The notes below the pieces were generated by a model. The model did no database searches and was not told the DNA's origin. It saw only the letters and a program-made list of their open reading frames with translations. The translations under genes were made by a program, and so were the position numbers. Below, piece after piece: positions 1 to 8,805 of a DNA stretch of 64,000 nt. Source of the stretch: Natrinema salinisoli. GTDB taxonomy: Archaea > Halobacteriota > Halobacteria > Halobacteriales > Natrialbaceae. The stretch spans positions 2,542,001 through 2,606,000 of the forward strand of contig NZ_CP084469.1 in assembly GCF_020405205.1 (NCBI RefSeq), read 5' to 3'. Numbering within the stretch: position 1 is the first letter of the stretch; each line of letters begins with the position of its first letter.

Positions 1-156
1 GCTGACCTCGTCGAACAGTCCCTCGAGTCGCGAGTCTTTGATCTCCTCGTCGCGCAGTTCCGCGAGGAGGTCCTCGAGGGCGTCCGCGATTGTTTCGTAC
101 TCGGCGGCCTCCTCGCGGAGGTCGGCCGGTGATTCGTCCGAACCGGTCCCCGTCAT
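1..156 (-). CDS. N-terminal part of an unknown acidic helical protein (cut by window edge)
   Basis: An open frame starts at the ATG complement of 154-156 and runs off the left edge, giving 52 residues beginning MTGTGSDESPADLREEAAEY. It is very acidic and predicted helical, typical of a small haloarchaeal cytoplasmic protein. I do not recognise the family. On the minus strand a TATA-like GGTATATG lies about 35 bases upstream, next to a small palindrome (ATACC-GAAT-GGTAT, 192-205) that could be part of its promoter. Function unknown. Confidence 0.55.
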   Translation of the reverse strand, partial: MTGTGSDESPADLREEAAEYETIADALEDLLAELRDEEIKDSRLEGLFDEVS

Positions 157-308
157 CGCGACTCCTCCGTTTCGTCGACGTCGGCGGTCATATACCGAAT
201 GGTATCGGCTTGGACACCGTAAACGTACGCTTCCGGTCCGCGATCCGACGGAGGGTCGTCGTCCGCGCCCCACCGGTTGCGGTCGGGACGCGAGACGGAT
301 CCGTCTCC

Positions 309-1385
309 TCAATCGTCGTCGCTTCCCTCTCTATCGTACGCCGTTTCTCGAGTCGCGTCCAGCACGAACGGTCCTTCCTCGGGCGTGCGTTTCGTGACGT
401 TTGCGGCCCGGAGGACGTAGGACGTGAGGACGGCGTAGGGCGCGAGTGCGACCGTGTAGGCGAAACTGATGAAGACCGTCAGCGGCGTGTAGCCGAGGAC
501 GGTGACGTCCGGAAACAGCCCCGAATCGAGCGCGAGCAGGACGTAGGTGATGAAGACGATCGTCGGCAGCGAGACGGTCAATAGCGTCGTCGAGAGGTCC
601 GAGAGCTCGAGTTTGTAGTACAGCGTCTTGAAGTACTCCCGACAGACCATGAGCGTGTGCAGCGTGTCCATGATGTCCTCGATGACTCGCTTCTCGGCGG
701 CGGTGAGTTCCTCGCCGTACTCCGTGAGGATCCGCCGCGCCTGGTAGAGCTGCCACGACGAGTCGTAGTTCAGGCCCGTGAGGAGTTCGTCCGTCGAGCC
801 GTTCGGGACTCGAGCGAGGGTCGTCAACACCTCCTCCGTGTTCGCGTGGATATCGGCCTGTAGCCGATCTATCTCCTCGCGGTACTCCCGGCCCGCAGCC
901 CCCTCGAGGCGCTGTAACTCGTCCGCTCGCTCCTTGACCGACCGGAGAACGACCGCGGTGAACTGACCCGGCCGCGCCGGGCTCACGTCCACGATGTCTC
1001 GGGCCTCGAGTCGGCCCTGGAAATCGATCGTCGTGTCGACGCGCTCGGACTGATCGCCGAGCGAGGTAAGTTCCTGCGAGATGCCGACCGCGGCGATCGA
1101 GACGACGATCGAAACGAGCAGGATGGTTCCCGAAAGCAGCGTATTGAACACCGTCTGGACCATCGTCGTCTCGCTCAGGAGGTCCTGATACCCGAGCGGC
1201 CAGATCCCGCTCATGACGAGCAACACGGTGAAGACGGCCGCGAGTAACCCGGTCGCGACCCCCTCGCGATTCCCGTCGAACAGGACCCACCGCTTGACTC
1301 TGTTCTCGCTCGAGCGGTCGATTCGCCGCCTCGAGGGGCCGATCCGATCCCGGGCAGAGCGAAGCAGTGACTCGCCGTCGATCAT
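309..1385 (-). CDS. Four-helix membrane protein, haloarchaeal, function unknown
   Basis: The 358-residue protein has two hydrophobic segments near residues 45-65 and 85-105. A roughly 150-residue soluble charged part follows (residues about 110-255), then two more membrane segments at about 265-325. The tail is acidic and ends EGSDDD. The first residues (MIDGESLLRSARDRIG) are cytoplasmic-like. This layout is common in uncharacterised haloarchaeal membrane proteins. I see no catalytic motif and do not assign a function. The ATG complement of 1383-1385 is the natural start. Confidence 0.8.
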   Translation of the reverse strand: MIDGESLLRSARDRIGPSRRRIDRSSENRVKRWVLFDGNREGVATGLLAAVFTVLLVMSGIWPLGYQDLLSETTMVQTVFNTLLSGTILLVSIVVSIAAVGISQELTSLGDQSERVDTTIDFQGRLEARDIVDVSPARPGQFTAVVLRSVKERADELQRLEGAAGREYREEIDRLQADIHANTEEVLTTLARVPNGSTDELLTGLNYDSSWQLYQARRILTEYGEELTAAEKRVIEDIMDTLHTLMVCREYFKTLYYKLELSDLSTTLLTVSLPTIVFITYVLLALDSGLFPDVTVLGYTPLTVFISFAYTVALAPYAVLTSYVLRAANVTKRTPEEGPFVLDATRETAYDREGSDDD

Positions 1386-1627
1386 CGGTAGATGCCCGAC
1401 AGTCTCGACGGGTAAATAGCTACTACCGGGTGTCGCTCGCCGTACGTTTCCGGACCGGACTCGCCGCGAGGGGACGAACGCGCCGTTCCGGAGGGGATCT
1501 CCGTCCGGTCGTCGCTTCAGGTTGTAGCGACCGCTCGCGGGCAGTACCGGCTATCAGACCCTCGTCTCGAGCGGTCCAGAATTCGTCCCGGAGAGACTGC
1601 GACGACCGACGATCGACGCCCCAGGCG

Positions 1628-1879
1628 CTACCGATCGTCGTCCGGCTCGGATTCGGGTTCTTCGGCGACCGTTCCGACGACCCGTTTGGCGAGGAGTTCC
1701 GGGATGTCGGTGGGCATCGTCAACCAGTGTTGGATCACGACGAGCCCGATCGCGAGCCCGATGAGGGTCGCGCCGATCGCCGTCTGCCCGTTCGTGAGCA
1801 TATCGATTCCGGCGAGCGCAGCGGGGATCGCGAGCACGAGCGTGCCCGCGAGTTTGATCGTATCGATGATGCCGGCCAT
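1628..1879 (-). CDS. Small two-helix membrane protein (DUF7533-like)
   Basis: The 83-residue protein starts MAGIIDTIKLAGTL. It has two transmembrane helices (about residues 10-27 and 32-50) and an acidic C-terminal tail ending ESEPDDDR. Size and sequence match a haloarchaeal family I recall as DUF7533; that name is from memory. The frame stays open far upstream without looking coding, so the ATG directly before the first membrane segment was chosen. Role unknown. Confidence 0.7.
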   Translation of the reverse strand: MAGIIDTIKLAGTLVLAIPAALAGIDMLTNGQTAIGATLIGLAIGLVVIQHWLTMPTDIPELLAKRVVGTVAEEPESEPDDDR

Positions 1880-2045
1880 TAGGGACCGATAGTCCGGGTA
1901 CTGCCAAAAGGACGACGACCGACGGCGACCGCTCGCGACTCGAGATCCATGACGTGTCCGCGCCTCAGTTGTCGAGGCAACGTCACGGAACTGGAACGCG
2001 TCCCGGATGCGGAGCGTCTTTATCCGTCGGCTGGGAAGTCGAGGT

Positions 2046-2651
2046 ATGTTCACGGGAATCGTCGAGGAAACCGGCGAGGTCGTCGCTCGAGAGCGAACCG
2101 ACGACGGGCTTCGGCTGGGAATCGCCGCCGCCGAGGTCGCGACGGGCCTCGAGCACGGCCAGAGCATCAGCGTCAGCGGCGCGTGTCTCACGGTCGAGGA
2201 GTTCGTCGAGGGCGAGCGGTTCGAGGTCTTCCTCGCGACGGAGACCGTCGAGCGAACGTATCTCGGCGACCTCGCGGAGGGCGACAGCGTCAACCTCGAG
2301 CGGGCGATGCCGGCCGACGGCCGGTTCGACGGGCACGTCGTGCAGGGCCACGTCGACGCGGTCGCGACCGTTCGGAACGTCGAATCGGTGGACGAGGACT
2401 GGTTCTTCGAATTCGACCTGCCGGAGGGGTACGATCGCTACGTCGTCGAGAAGGGGTCGATCACGCTCGACGGCATTAGCCTGACCGTCGCGAATCTGGA
2501 CGCCGAAAACGGCCGGGTGACCGTCGCGATCATCCCGACGACCTACGACCTGACTACCCTCTCGGAGAAAGAGCCCGGCGATCCGATCCACCTCGAGGTC
2601 GACGTGCTCGCGAAGTACGTCGAACGGCTGCTCGAGGCGCGCTTCGACTGA
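2046..2651 (+). CDS. ribE: Riboflavin synthase, alpha-subunit type
   Basis: The 201-residue protein converts two 6,7-dimethyl-8-ribityllumazine molecules into riboflavin plus a pyrimidinedione, the last step of riboflavin synthesis. It has the diagnostic N-terminus MFTGIVEETGEV and the internal duplication of the lumazine-binding barrel, the second repeat beginning near DGHVVQGHVDAV (residues about 98-109). Length matches the family. An in-frame ATG at 2007 exists, but MFTGIVEE is the invariant family start. A TATA-like TTTATC at 2019-2024 lies about 25 bases before it, so the transcript is probably leaderless. Confidence 0.95.
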   Translation: MFTGIVEETGEVVARERTDDGLRLGIAAAEVATGLEHGQSISVSGACLTVEEFVEGERFEVFLATETVERTYLGDLAEGDSVNLERAMPADGRFDGHVVQGHVDAVATVRNVESVDEDWFFEFDLPEGYDRYVVEKGSITLDGISLTVANLDAENGRVTVAIIPTTYDLTTLSEKEPGDPIHLEVDVLAKYVERLLEARFD

Positions 2652-2726
2652 CGACCCGTTTGCGACTGCGTTTCGGCGAACGGTGTTCGGAACCACCGTT
2701 TAGTGGATAGACGTTGGATCGCCGGT

Positions 2727-3650
2727 ATGTCCGAATCACGGATGCCTGAGTTCGACCACGACGTAGACACCGCGATCGTCACGGGTGCGACCGGCGACGT
2801 CGGCTCGTGGGTCGTCGATCGACTGGCGGATCGGGGCGTCACCGTCGTCGGACTGGACCTCGAGCGGCCCGACGGCGTGCGGGCGAACGCCGAGTTCCGT
2901 GCCGTCGACCTGACCGAACAGGGGCCGACCTGGGAGACGATCGACGAGGTGGATCCTGACGCGATCGTCCACCTCGCGGCGGTCTCCGATCCGCGCGCGA
3001 CGCCCGGGACGCGGCTCTTCGAGAACAACGTCACGAGCGCGTACAACGTGCTGGTCGCGGCCGGCCGAGCGGAGACGGACGTCGTCTGGACGTCCTCGCA
3101 GGCGACGTACGGGGCGCTGTTTTCGGAGACCGAGTGGACGCCCGATTACCTGCCGATCGACGAGGCTCACGACCGGCGTCCCGAGGACCCTTATGGGCTC
3201 TCGAAGGTCTGCGGCGAGGAAACCGCTCGAGCGATCGCGCGCCGGTACGGGATCTCAGTGACCACGATCCGGCCGGCGACGATCTTCTCGCCCGATAAGG
3301 CTCGAGCGCGGCCGTCGGAGGACGGCACCGACCTCTCCGAGGAGGCGACGGGCAGCAACTTCGGGTCCTACGTCGACGTCCGCGACGTGGCTCGAATGGT
3401 GGAGGCAGCATTCGCGAGCGATCACGACGGCCACGAAACCGTGCTGGCGGTCGCCGACGAGAACTACCTCGGCCAGCCCACGGCGGAACTCGTCGAAGCA
3501 GTCTGCGGCGAATTGCCGGCCGACTGCGGCCTCGAGGGCAGGGAGTCCGCCCTCTCGAACGCGAAGGCCGCCGCGTTGCTCGACTGGACGCCGGCCTATT
3601 CGTGGCACGACGACGGTACGGACGAGCCGTCCGAACCGACGTGGTTGTGA
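2727..3650 (+). CDS. NAD-dependent epimerase/dehydratase (extended SDR)
   Basis: The 307-residue protein is a Rossmann enzyme of the extended short-chain dehydrogenase family, acting on a nucleotide sugar or similar substrate. Visible features are the NAD-binding GATGDVG (residues 20-26), an acidic residue after the second strand (GLDLERPD), the substrate-side Ser pair in WTSSQATYG (123-124) and the YxxxK pair Y156/K160. The start at 2727 places an A/T-rich box about 28 bases upstream; 2703 is an alternative. The substrate cannot be told from sequence. It is a single gene after ribE on the same strand. Confidence 0.88.
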   Translation: MSESRMPEFDHDVDTAIVTGATGDVGSWVVDRLADRGVTVVGLDLERPDGVRANAEFRAVDLTEQGPTWETIDEVDPDAIVHLAAVSDPRATPGTRLFENNVTSAYNVLVAAGRAETDVVWTSSQATYGALFSETEWTPDYLPIDEAHDRRPEDPYGLSKVCGEETARAIARRYGISVTTIRPATIFSPDKARARPSEDGTDLSEEATGSNFGSYVDVRDVARMVEAAFASDHDGHETVLAVADENYLGQPTAELVEAVCGELPADCGLEGRESALSNAKAAALLDWTPAYSWHDDGTDEPSEPTWL

Positions 3651-3696
3651 GATGACGCCGCTTCGAGCAGGGGATACACGGTATCGAAACCGACGG

Positions 3697-4719
3697 TCAG
3701 CGCTGTGGCGGCTCGAACTCCGTTAGCTCCGGCCGGGAGTCGCCGTCCACGTCGCTCGTGGCGGCCTGATACCGCCGGCGGTAGCGCGAGATCTTGCGGT
3801 AGAGGTAGAGGCCGATCGCGGCGTCGTAGACGACGACGTAGCAGACGAACGCGATGCCGTACCCGAAGGGGAGGATATCGGCGATGATGCCGGGGGCGAC
3901 TCCGACGGTGACGTTGTAGGTGCCGTGGACGAAGGCGGCGACGAGCAGCCCCTTGATCACGATCGGACCGGCGTGCTCGCGGTTGAACTTGGCCAGCCCG
4001 AGGTAGTAGCCCGCGATCGCCGAGTAGATGACGTGACCGGGGCCGGCCAGGGCCCGGACCGTCGCGATCCCGCTGGCGGTGACGAACACGCCCGCTTCCG
4101 GGTCCGCCTCGCCGACGACCCGGCTGATGTAGAGCGCGTTCTCGATGGCGGCGAACCCGAGCCCTGCGACGGCCCCGTAGACCGCGCCGTCGATGACGGC
4201 GTTGAAGCTCGTGCTCCGGTAGGCGAATACCCGGACGGCGAGCAGCTTCACCGTCTCCTCGACGGGTCCCACGATGAGGTAGAAAAAGAGGAGGCTGCCG
4301 ACGAATCCGGCACCGAATATCGGCCGCGTCACCGAGTTGACGACCGCGGCGAACGTCGCGAACAGGATCGCCAGCAGGAAGGTCGCGACGAGCAACCGAA
4401 GCGGCTCGCTCGTCGTGATATCGGCGTACCAGATGTACGCCGCGAGCAATCCCGCGGGAACCACCGAGAGCGCGAAGAAGACGGCGAGGAACGGATCCTC
4501 GCGGATGAGTGTCGCGGGCGAGATCAGCAACGAGAGCGTGATCGCGATCGTAATCAACAGGACGATCCCCCGAAAGCCGTAGCTCGCGGCGTTGTAGATC
4601 GTGTACGCGAACAGATCCACGATGGATCGGGGTTCCCACGTCGAGACGTCGTAGAGGTCAGTCGACCCATCGCCGGTTCGCTCCTCGGCTCGTTCGACCG
4701 GGTCGCGCCTTCGCTGCAT
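3697..4719 (-). CDS. PrsW-type intramembrane metalloprotease
   Basis: The 340-residue protein has about eight to nine membrane helices. It carries the PrsW signature: EETVK at residues 154-158, FAAIEN at about 189-194, a His in GHVIYSAIAGYY and another in HGTYN. These are the proposed zinc-binding and catalytic positions of the family, whose bacterial member cuts an anti-sigma factor in the membrane; the substrate here is unknown. The N-terminal 30 residues are charged and cytoplasmic. A TATA-like CCTATACC precedes the chosen ATG. It is divergent from the FNT gene. Confidence 0.88.
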   Translation of the reverse strand: MQRRRDPVERAEERTGDGSTDLYDVSTWEPRSIVDLFAYTIYNAASYGFRGIVLLITIAITLSLLISPATLIREDPFLAVFFALSVVPAGLLAAYIWYADITTSEPLRLLVATFLLAILFATFAAVVNSVTRPIFGAGFVGSLLFFYLIVGPVEETVKLLAVRVFAYRSTSFNAVIDGAVYGAVAGLGFAAIENALYISRVVGEADPEAGVFVTASGIATVRALAGPGHVIYSAIAGYYLGLAKFNREHAGPIVIKGLLVAAFVHGTYNVTVGVAPGIIADILPFGYGIAFVCYVVVYDAAIGLYLYRKISRYRRRYQAATSDVDGDSRPELTEFEPPQR

Positions 4720-4888
4720 GGTCGCATGTATACGCGCCCGCCCGGTATAGGTTCCCCATCCGGCGACTCGGTCGGGCCGTTCGTGCCGGTCGAGCGCAAC
4801 ACGTTTTTTCCACCCCTGCTCCGTAGGTCCCGTATGATCGGGTCCGAGAACCGAACGCTCGAGATCGCGGACGACGGACAAACGTAAC

Positions 4889-5695
4889 ATGGGCGAATCA
4901 GATTCAAAGCCGCCGATTTCCGGCGATCAGACCCCCGCACCGGACATTCTCGAGTCCCTCATCGAATCCGGGCTCCACGAGATCGAACGGGAACCGACCG
5001 GGCTCTTGCTGTCGGGATTTTCGGCCGGCCTCGACATCGGCTTCGGGCCGCTACTGATGGCAGTGTTACTGACGCTCTCGGAGGGCAGCTACGGTGATCT
5101 CGGCACGGAGCTGTTGCTGGCGAGCGCCTACGCCGTGGGATTCATCTTCGTCATCATCGCGCGCTCGGAGCTGTTCACCGAACACACGACCCTCGCCGTG
5201 ATGCCGGTACTCGACGGCCGCGCGTCGGCGAGCAACCTGGTTCGCGTCTGGGGGCTGGTCTGGATCAGTAACATCGTCGGCGGTGCGGTGTTCACCGCGT
5301 TCATCGTGACGCTGATGCCCAATCTCGGGGTCGCCACGCCGGAGGCGTTCGGGACGATCGCCCACAAGCTGGTCGATCACGACCTCAGTTGGCTGTTCGT
5401 CGCCGCCATCCTTGCGGGGTGGCTCATGGGGCTGCTGGCCTGGCTGATCACCGCGGCACAGGAGACGACGAGCCGGTTACTCATCATCTGGCTCGTGACC
5501 GCTTCGATCGGCATCCTCCACCTGCCACACTCGATCGCGGGGAACGTCGAGGTGCTGTTCGGCGTGTTCGTCTCGCCTACCGTATCGGTACTCGATTACG
5601 TGAAGTTCCTCTCGTTGGCGACTGCTGGCAACGCCGTCGGTGGTGTCGTCTTCGTCGGCTTACTGAAATACGGACACGTCGTTCGCGGCGGCTAA
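4889..5695 (+). CDS. Formate/nitrite transporter (FNT) family channel
   Basis: The 268-residue protein has six membrane helices and the FNT-type segment SELFTEHTTLAVMPVLDG after the second helix. A 45-residue acidic N-terminus precedes the first helix. FNT proteins form pentameric channels for small monovalent anions such as formate, nitrite, acetate or hydrosulfide. This branch is a diverged haloarchaeal one, so the ion is not assignable. The gene is monocistronic and divergent from the PrsW gene. Confidence 0.85.
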   Translation: MGESDSKPPISGDQTPAPDILESLIESGLHEIEREPTGLLLSGFSAGLDIGFGPLLMAVLLTLSEGSYGDLGTELLLASAYAVGFIFVIIARSELFTEHTTLAVMPVLDGRASASNLVRVWGLVWISNIVGGAVFTAFIVTLMPNLGVATPEAFGTIAHKLVDHDLSWLFVAAILAGWLMGLLAWLITAAQETTSRLLIIWLVTASIGILHLPHSIAGNVEVLFGVFVSPTVSVLDYVKFLSLATAGNAVGGVVFVGLLKYGHVVRGG

Positions 5696-5767
5696 CTGCG
5701 AGTTGACTGGTCAGGACGGCCAGCGGGACTCGGAATTATCAAACGTCTCCCGGCCCAACCGGCGCGT

Positions 5768-6145
5768 ATGCACTTCGACCAGCGAACCCAGCAAGCGCTG
5801 CGCGACGTCGGCCTCGAGACCGACGACCTCCGAGCCGCCTCGGAGGCAGTCGTCGAGGCCGTCGCCGAGGACGCGGCGGCGCTCGAGGCCTTCTTCGACG
5901 AGCACGACACCGTCTACTCCGACATGGACATGGCGCACTCGAGTTCGGAGTACCCGGAACACGACGTCGACTACGCGGATCTCACCACGCACGCCGACGA
6001 GATGCGAGGGTGGCTTCGCTTCGAGACGTGGGGCGTCTACGTCGAAGATGGGCGTATCCTGGCGGACGGATACGTCGAACTGACGCTCGGGCCGACGATC
6101 GACGACCGGGTGCGCTTCGCCGCCGACCGCGAGACCCTGCGATGA
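5768..6145 (+). CDS. Conserved haloarchaeal protein coupled to FAU-1
   Basis: The 125-residue acidic soluble protein is helical in its first half (TQQALRDVGLE...) and has a strand-rich second half (RGWLRFETWGVYVEDGRI). I recall a family DUF7532 of this type but am not certain of the name. Its TGA overlaps the ATG of the FAU-1 gene (ATGA), so translation is probably coupled and the two may act together. A TATA-like AATTATC sits about 30 bases upstream. Confidence 0.78.
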   Translation: MHFDQRTQQALRDVGLETDDLRAASEAVVEAVAEDAAALEAFFDEHDTVYSDMDMAHSSSEYPEHDVDYADLTTHADEMRGWLRFETWGVYVEDGRILADGYVELTLGPTIDDRVRFAADRETLR

Positions 6146-7575
6146 CGACGGCTCGAGTCCGCGGCATCTACACGACGGCACTCACGCAGTTACTGGACGA
6201 AACCGACTGCGAGGTCGTCCAGGCGTCCGAACCGATCCGAGAGCGCTTCGAGCGGTCCTTCGACGCTGCACCGGCCGACGTGACGCTCGAGACGACCCGG
6301 GACCGGCAGGGTGTCGAAATCTCGGGCGACGGAGACGCGGTCGAGACGGTCGCGGGCGAACTCGCCGCCCTCGCGATCGATAGCTTCCGCTGGGACGACG
6401 AGGTGCCCCGCGGCGCGGTCTTCGACGCGGAGGTCCTCGAGGCGGGCGGCGGCAGCGGCGCGGTCGTCGACCTCGGCGACGGACGGCGCGGATACCTCAA
6501 CTACGACGACGCCGACGGGTACGTCGACGCCGGCGACCGGTACCGCGTACAGGTCCACGAACCCGCCCCGTCGTGGGACGACGACCGGCCACGCGTCCGG
6601 CCGACGATCGAGATTCAGGGCGGGCTCTGTACGCTCTCGCAGCACAGGACCGGCGTCTCCGCGGCGCTCCGCGGTACGCGGGGCGAAGAGCTGGTCGGCA
6701 TGACCGACCTGCTCTCCGTCGAGGTTCCCGATGGATGGGGCGTTCGGTGGCAGCACGCGGCCGCCGACGCCGACCTCGAGGCGATGGGGACGGCCCTCGA
6801 AACCGCCGTCGACCGAGCGCGGGTGCTCGAGGACGCCCTCGCCGACGCGCCGGACGACCCCGGTGAGCCGGGACTGCTCGCCGCCCCCCGGCGAACCGAG
6901 TGGTGCTGGTTCGGCCGCGAGGCCCGATTCGCGCTGGACGGCGTTCGACGGCGCGTGGAGACGACGATGCCGGGCCACCACCGGACGAAGGCGGCCGATC
7001 GGGCCGCGAGCGCGGCGGTCGACTTCGCGGAGGCCGTCTACGGCTCGGTCGGCGACGGCACCGACGGCGGCGAATTCCCCTTCGCCGCGGTCGCGCGGCA
7101 GTTCGGCCCTACCCGGGGCGACCGCCTCGAGATCGGCCACGGCAAACCCGACGGTCGACTCATCTCGCTCGGTCGCGGCGAGATCACCGACTGGGACCCC
7201 GAGGGGAAGGTCACCCTCGAGCGCTCCATGAGCGCCGGCGGGAGCTATGACGCGCTCGGCGCGCCGAAGGAGTCCGGCGACGTCGCCGTGACGAAGTTCC
7301 GCGAAGGCCGCTGGTGGTATCCGACGACGTACAAGGACGCCAGCGGCGCGGCGAAGGGAACGTACGTCAACGTCTGTACGCCCGTCGAACTCTTCCCCGA
7401 CTGTGCGCGATACGTCGACCTCTACGTCGACGTCATCCGGAAGGGCGACGGGACAGTCGAGATCGTCGACGCGGACGAACTCGAGGACGCCGTCGACGAC
7501 GGGCTGGTCGCCGAGGACCTGGCCGAAAAAGCGATGGACGTGGCGGAGGCCGTCGAGCGCGCCCTCTCGAAGTAG
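6142..7575 (+). CDS. fau1: FAU-1 family RNA-binding ribonuclease (RNase E/G-like)
   Basis: The 477-residue protein matches the archaeal FAU-1 family: an N-terminal S1-like part related to RNase E/G and a C-terminal DUF402-type barrel. The C-terminal half contains TKFREGRWWYPTTYKD and the acidic stretch DLYVDVIRKGDGTVEIVDADEL (split here for length: DLYVDVIRKG, DGTVEIVDAD), typical of DUF402. Pyrococcus FAU-1 binds AU-rich RNA and has been linked to 5S rRNA processing. The start overlaps the upstream stop by four bases and avoids a longer frame inside the upstream gene. Confidence 0.88.
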   Translation: MTTARVRGIYTTALTQLLDETDCEVVQASEPIRERFERSFDAAPADVTLETTRDRQGVEISGDGDAVETVAGELAALAIDSFRWDDEVPRGAVFDAEVLEAGGGSGAVVDLGDGRRGYLNYDDADGYVDAGDRYRVQVHEPAPSWDDDRPRVRPTIEIQGGLCTLSQHRTGVSAALRGTRGEELVGMTDLLSVEVPDGWGVRWQHAAADADLEAMGTALETAVDRARVLEDALADAPDDPGEPGLLAAPRRTEWCWFGREARFALDGVRRRVETTMPGHHRTKAADRAASAAVDFAEAVYGSVGDGTDGGEFPFAAVARQFGPTRGDRLEIGHGKPDGRLISLGRGEITDWDPEGKVTLERSMSAGGSYDALGAPKESGDVAVTKFREGRWWYPTTYKDASGAAKGTYVNVCTPVELFPDCARYVDLYVDVIRKGDGTVEIVDADELEDAVDDGLVAEDLAEKAMDVAEAVERALSK

Positions 7576-7587
7576 GGCGGATCGTCG

Positions 7588-7785
7588 CTACGAGCGCTCG
7601 TCTTCGAGTTCCTCGACGCGTCGCTCGAGCGTCGAAATCCGCTCGTCGTACCCGCGCTTCCCGTCGAGGTAGTAGAATACCGCGACGATACCGAGGAGCG
7701 GAATACCGACGTAGAAAACGGCCATGAACAGTAGTATGAGCAGTTCCGGAGGTCCCATTCCACCGGGGACGAAGAAGGGAATCAT
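7588..7785 (-). CDS. Small single-span membrane protein with coiled-coil tail
   Basis: The 65-residue protein has a Gly/Pro-rich N-terminus, one or two hydrophobic segments (residues about 12-41) and a charged heptad-like tail (ERISTLERRVEELEDERS). It superficially resembles TatA-like or SHOCT-type small membrane proteins, but no motif fixes a role. On the minus strand AAATTTATA lies about 30 bases upstream, supporting the start. It ends 12 bases from the convergent FAU-1 stop. Confidence 0.7.
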   Translation of the reverse strand: MIPFFVPGGMGPPELLILLFMAVFYVGIPLLGIVAVFYYLDGKRGYDERISTLERRVEELEDERS

Positions 7786-8070
7786 GGATTCTGCAACGAA
7801 TTTGGAGCGTATAAATTTTCCTATAGATGTGTTTGAAGACTATTCGGTTCGCATCCGATCTGCGGATGACTGACTGGCGAACGAACCGACGATGACGGTG
7901 ACGCGGTCATCGTCCCCACGGCTGTCCGGCACGTAGATCTCGTCGTTGAGGACGACCTCGAGACGCGGGAGCGCGACTGGTCGTCGCCACGATAGACGGA
8001 CGGGCGGACGGCCGTTTCAGAAGCGCCAGTAGATGCGAGATCAGTTGGGCAACGCACGCCGTCGGCTCCG

Positions 8071-8238
8071 CTATACTGGATCTGCGTGTTCCGCCTGCGA
8101 TGGAGTGCTCGTGAAGTGATCCTCGGCTACTGACCGTCCACAAACGGGACAGCCGTTCGCCAACGTCGCCTCGCGCATCGGTTCAGTTACCGTGATCTCT
8201 CGACGACAGTCCGGGCAGGTGAATTCGTACGGTTTCAT
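8071..8238 (-). CDS. Tiny zinc-ribbon protein (DUF7560-like)
   Basis: The 55-residue protein starts MKPYEFTCPDCRREITV and contains two CxxC pairs (CPDC at 8-11, CPVC at 30-33), so it should bind one zinc. The pattern 'CPxC...ITV...MREATLANGCPVCG' is that of a haloarchaeal small zinc-finger family I recall as DUF7560. No TATA box is seen right before it; a TATATATA at 8391-8400 is the nearest candidate and would give a leader of about 130 bases. Role unknown, possibly regulatory. Confidence 0.72.
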   Translation of the reverse strand: MKPYEFTCPDCRREITVTEPMREATLANGCPVCGRSVAEDHFTSTPSQAEHADPV

Positions 8239-8501
8239 GGTGGGGATCGGGTGCTCGCCGGCTCACTGTCGTCCGCCGTCGGCGCGGAGAACTCGCCGAA
8301 GGGGTTCGGCGAATTCCACGACGGGAGTCCAGCCGACAGTGTAATCGTTCGGTCCGTTTCCCGATAGGGGGACGACCCAGATATGGAGGACGTATATATA
8401 GGCGACCATCGACGCTCGTCCGACTCACTCCCCGCGCGCTGCTCTCGCAGGTTGCGAAATACAGGTCAACCGTTAAGCGGTGGTCACTGCTAGCAATACA
8501 G

Positions 8502-8771
8502 ATGAGCACGTTAAACGAGGAGATGTCCGACGTGCAGTCGGAGGTCGAAGACGTGCGAGCGCGACTCAGGGAGGAGGTCCCGGAATTCTTCGAGTTCGAC
8601 GTTACCGTCGGGAACATCACGTACAACGCCGACAGCAACAGCGTCTCCGTCACCGTCGAACCGAGCTCCGGGGCGCGCGACCAGCTCTCGGACCGGCTCG
8701 GCGGCGTGAACGTGAAGACGGAGGGGAAACTGGAGTTCGAGTTCCGATTTACGAACTCCGAAGCGGAGTAG
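8502..8771 (+). CDS. Conserved haloarchaeal small acidic protein
   Basis: The 89-residue soluble protein has an N-terminal helix (EEMSDVQSEVEDVRARLREE) and a strand-rich C-terminal part (VGNITYNADSNSVSVTVEP and VKTEGKLEFEFRF). No Cys and no membrane segment. A GTTAAG box about 28 bases upstream of the ATG supports the start. I recognise it only as a haloarchaeal hypothetical. Confidence 0.75.
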   Translation: MSTLNEEMSDVQSEVEDVRARLREEVPEFFEFDVTVGNITYNADSNSVSVTVEPSSGARDQLSDRLGGVNVKTEGKLEFEFRFTNSEAE

Positions 8772-8805
8772 GCCGGTCGCCGGCGCCCGCTCGAGCACGG
8801 TCCGA

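Noticed and set aside
7821-8057. Small Ser/Arg-rich frame upstream of the zinc-ribbon gene
   Set aside because: Arg/Ser-rich shadow composition. The plus-strand fragment DGDAVIVPTAVRHVDLV looks a little coding but has no start, so at most a remnant.
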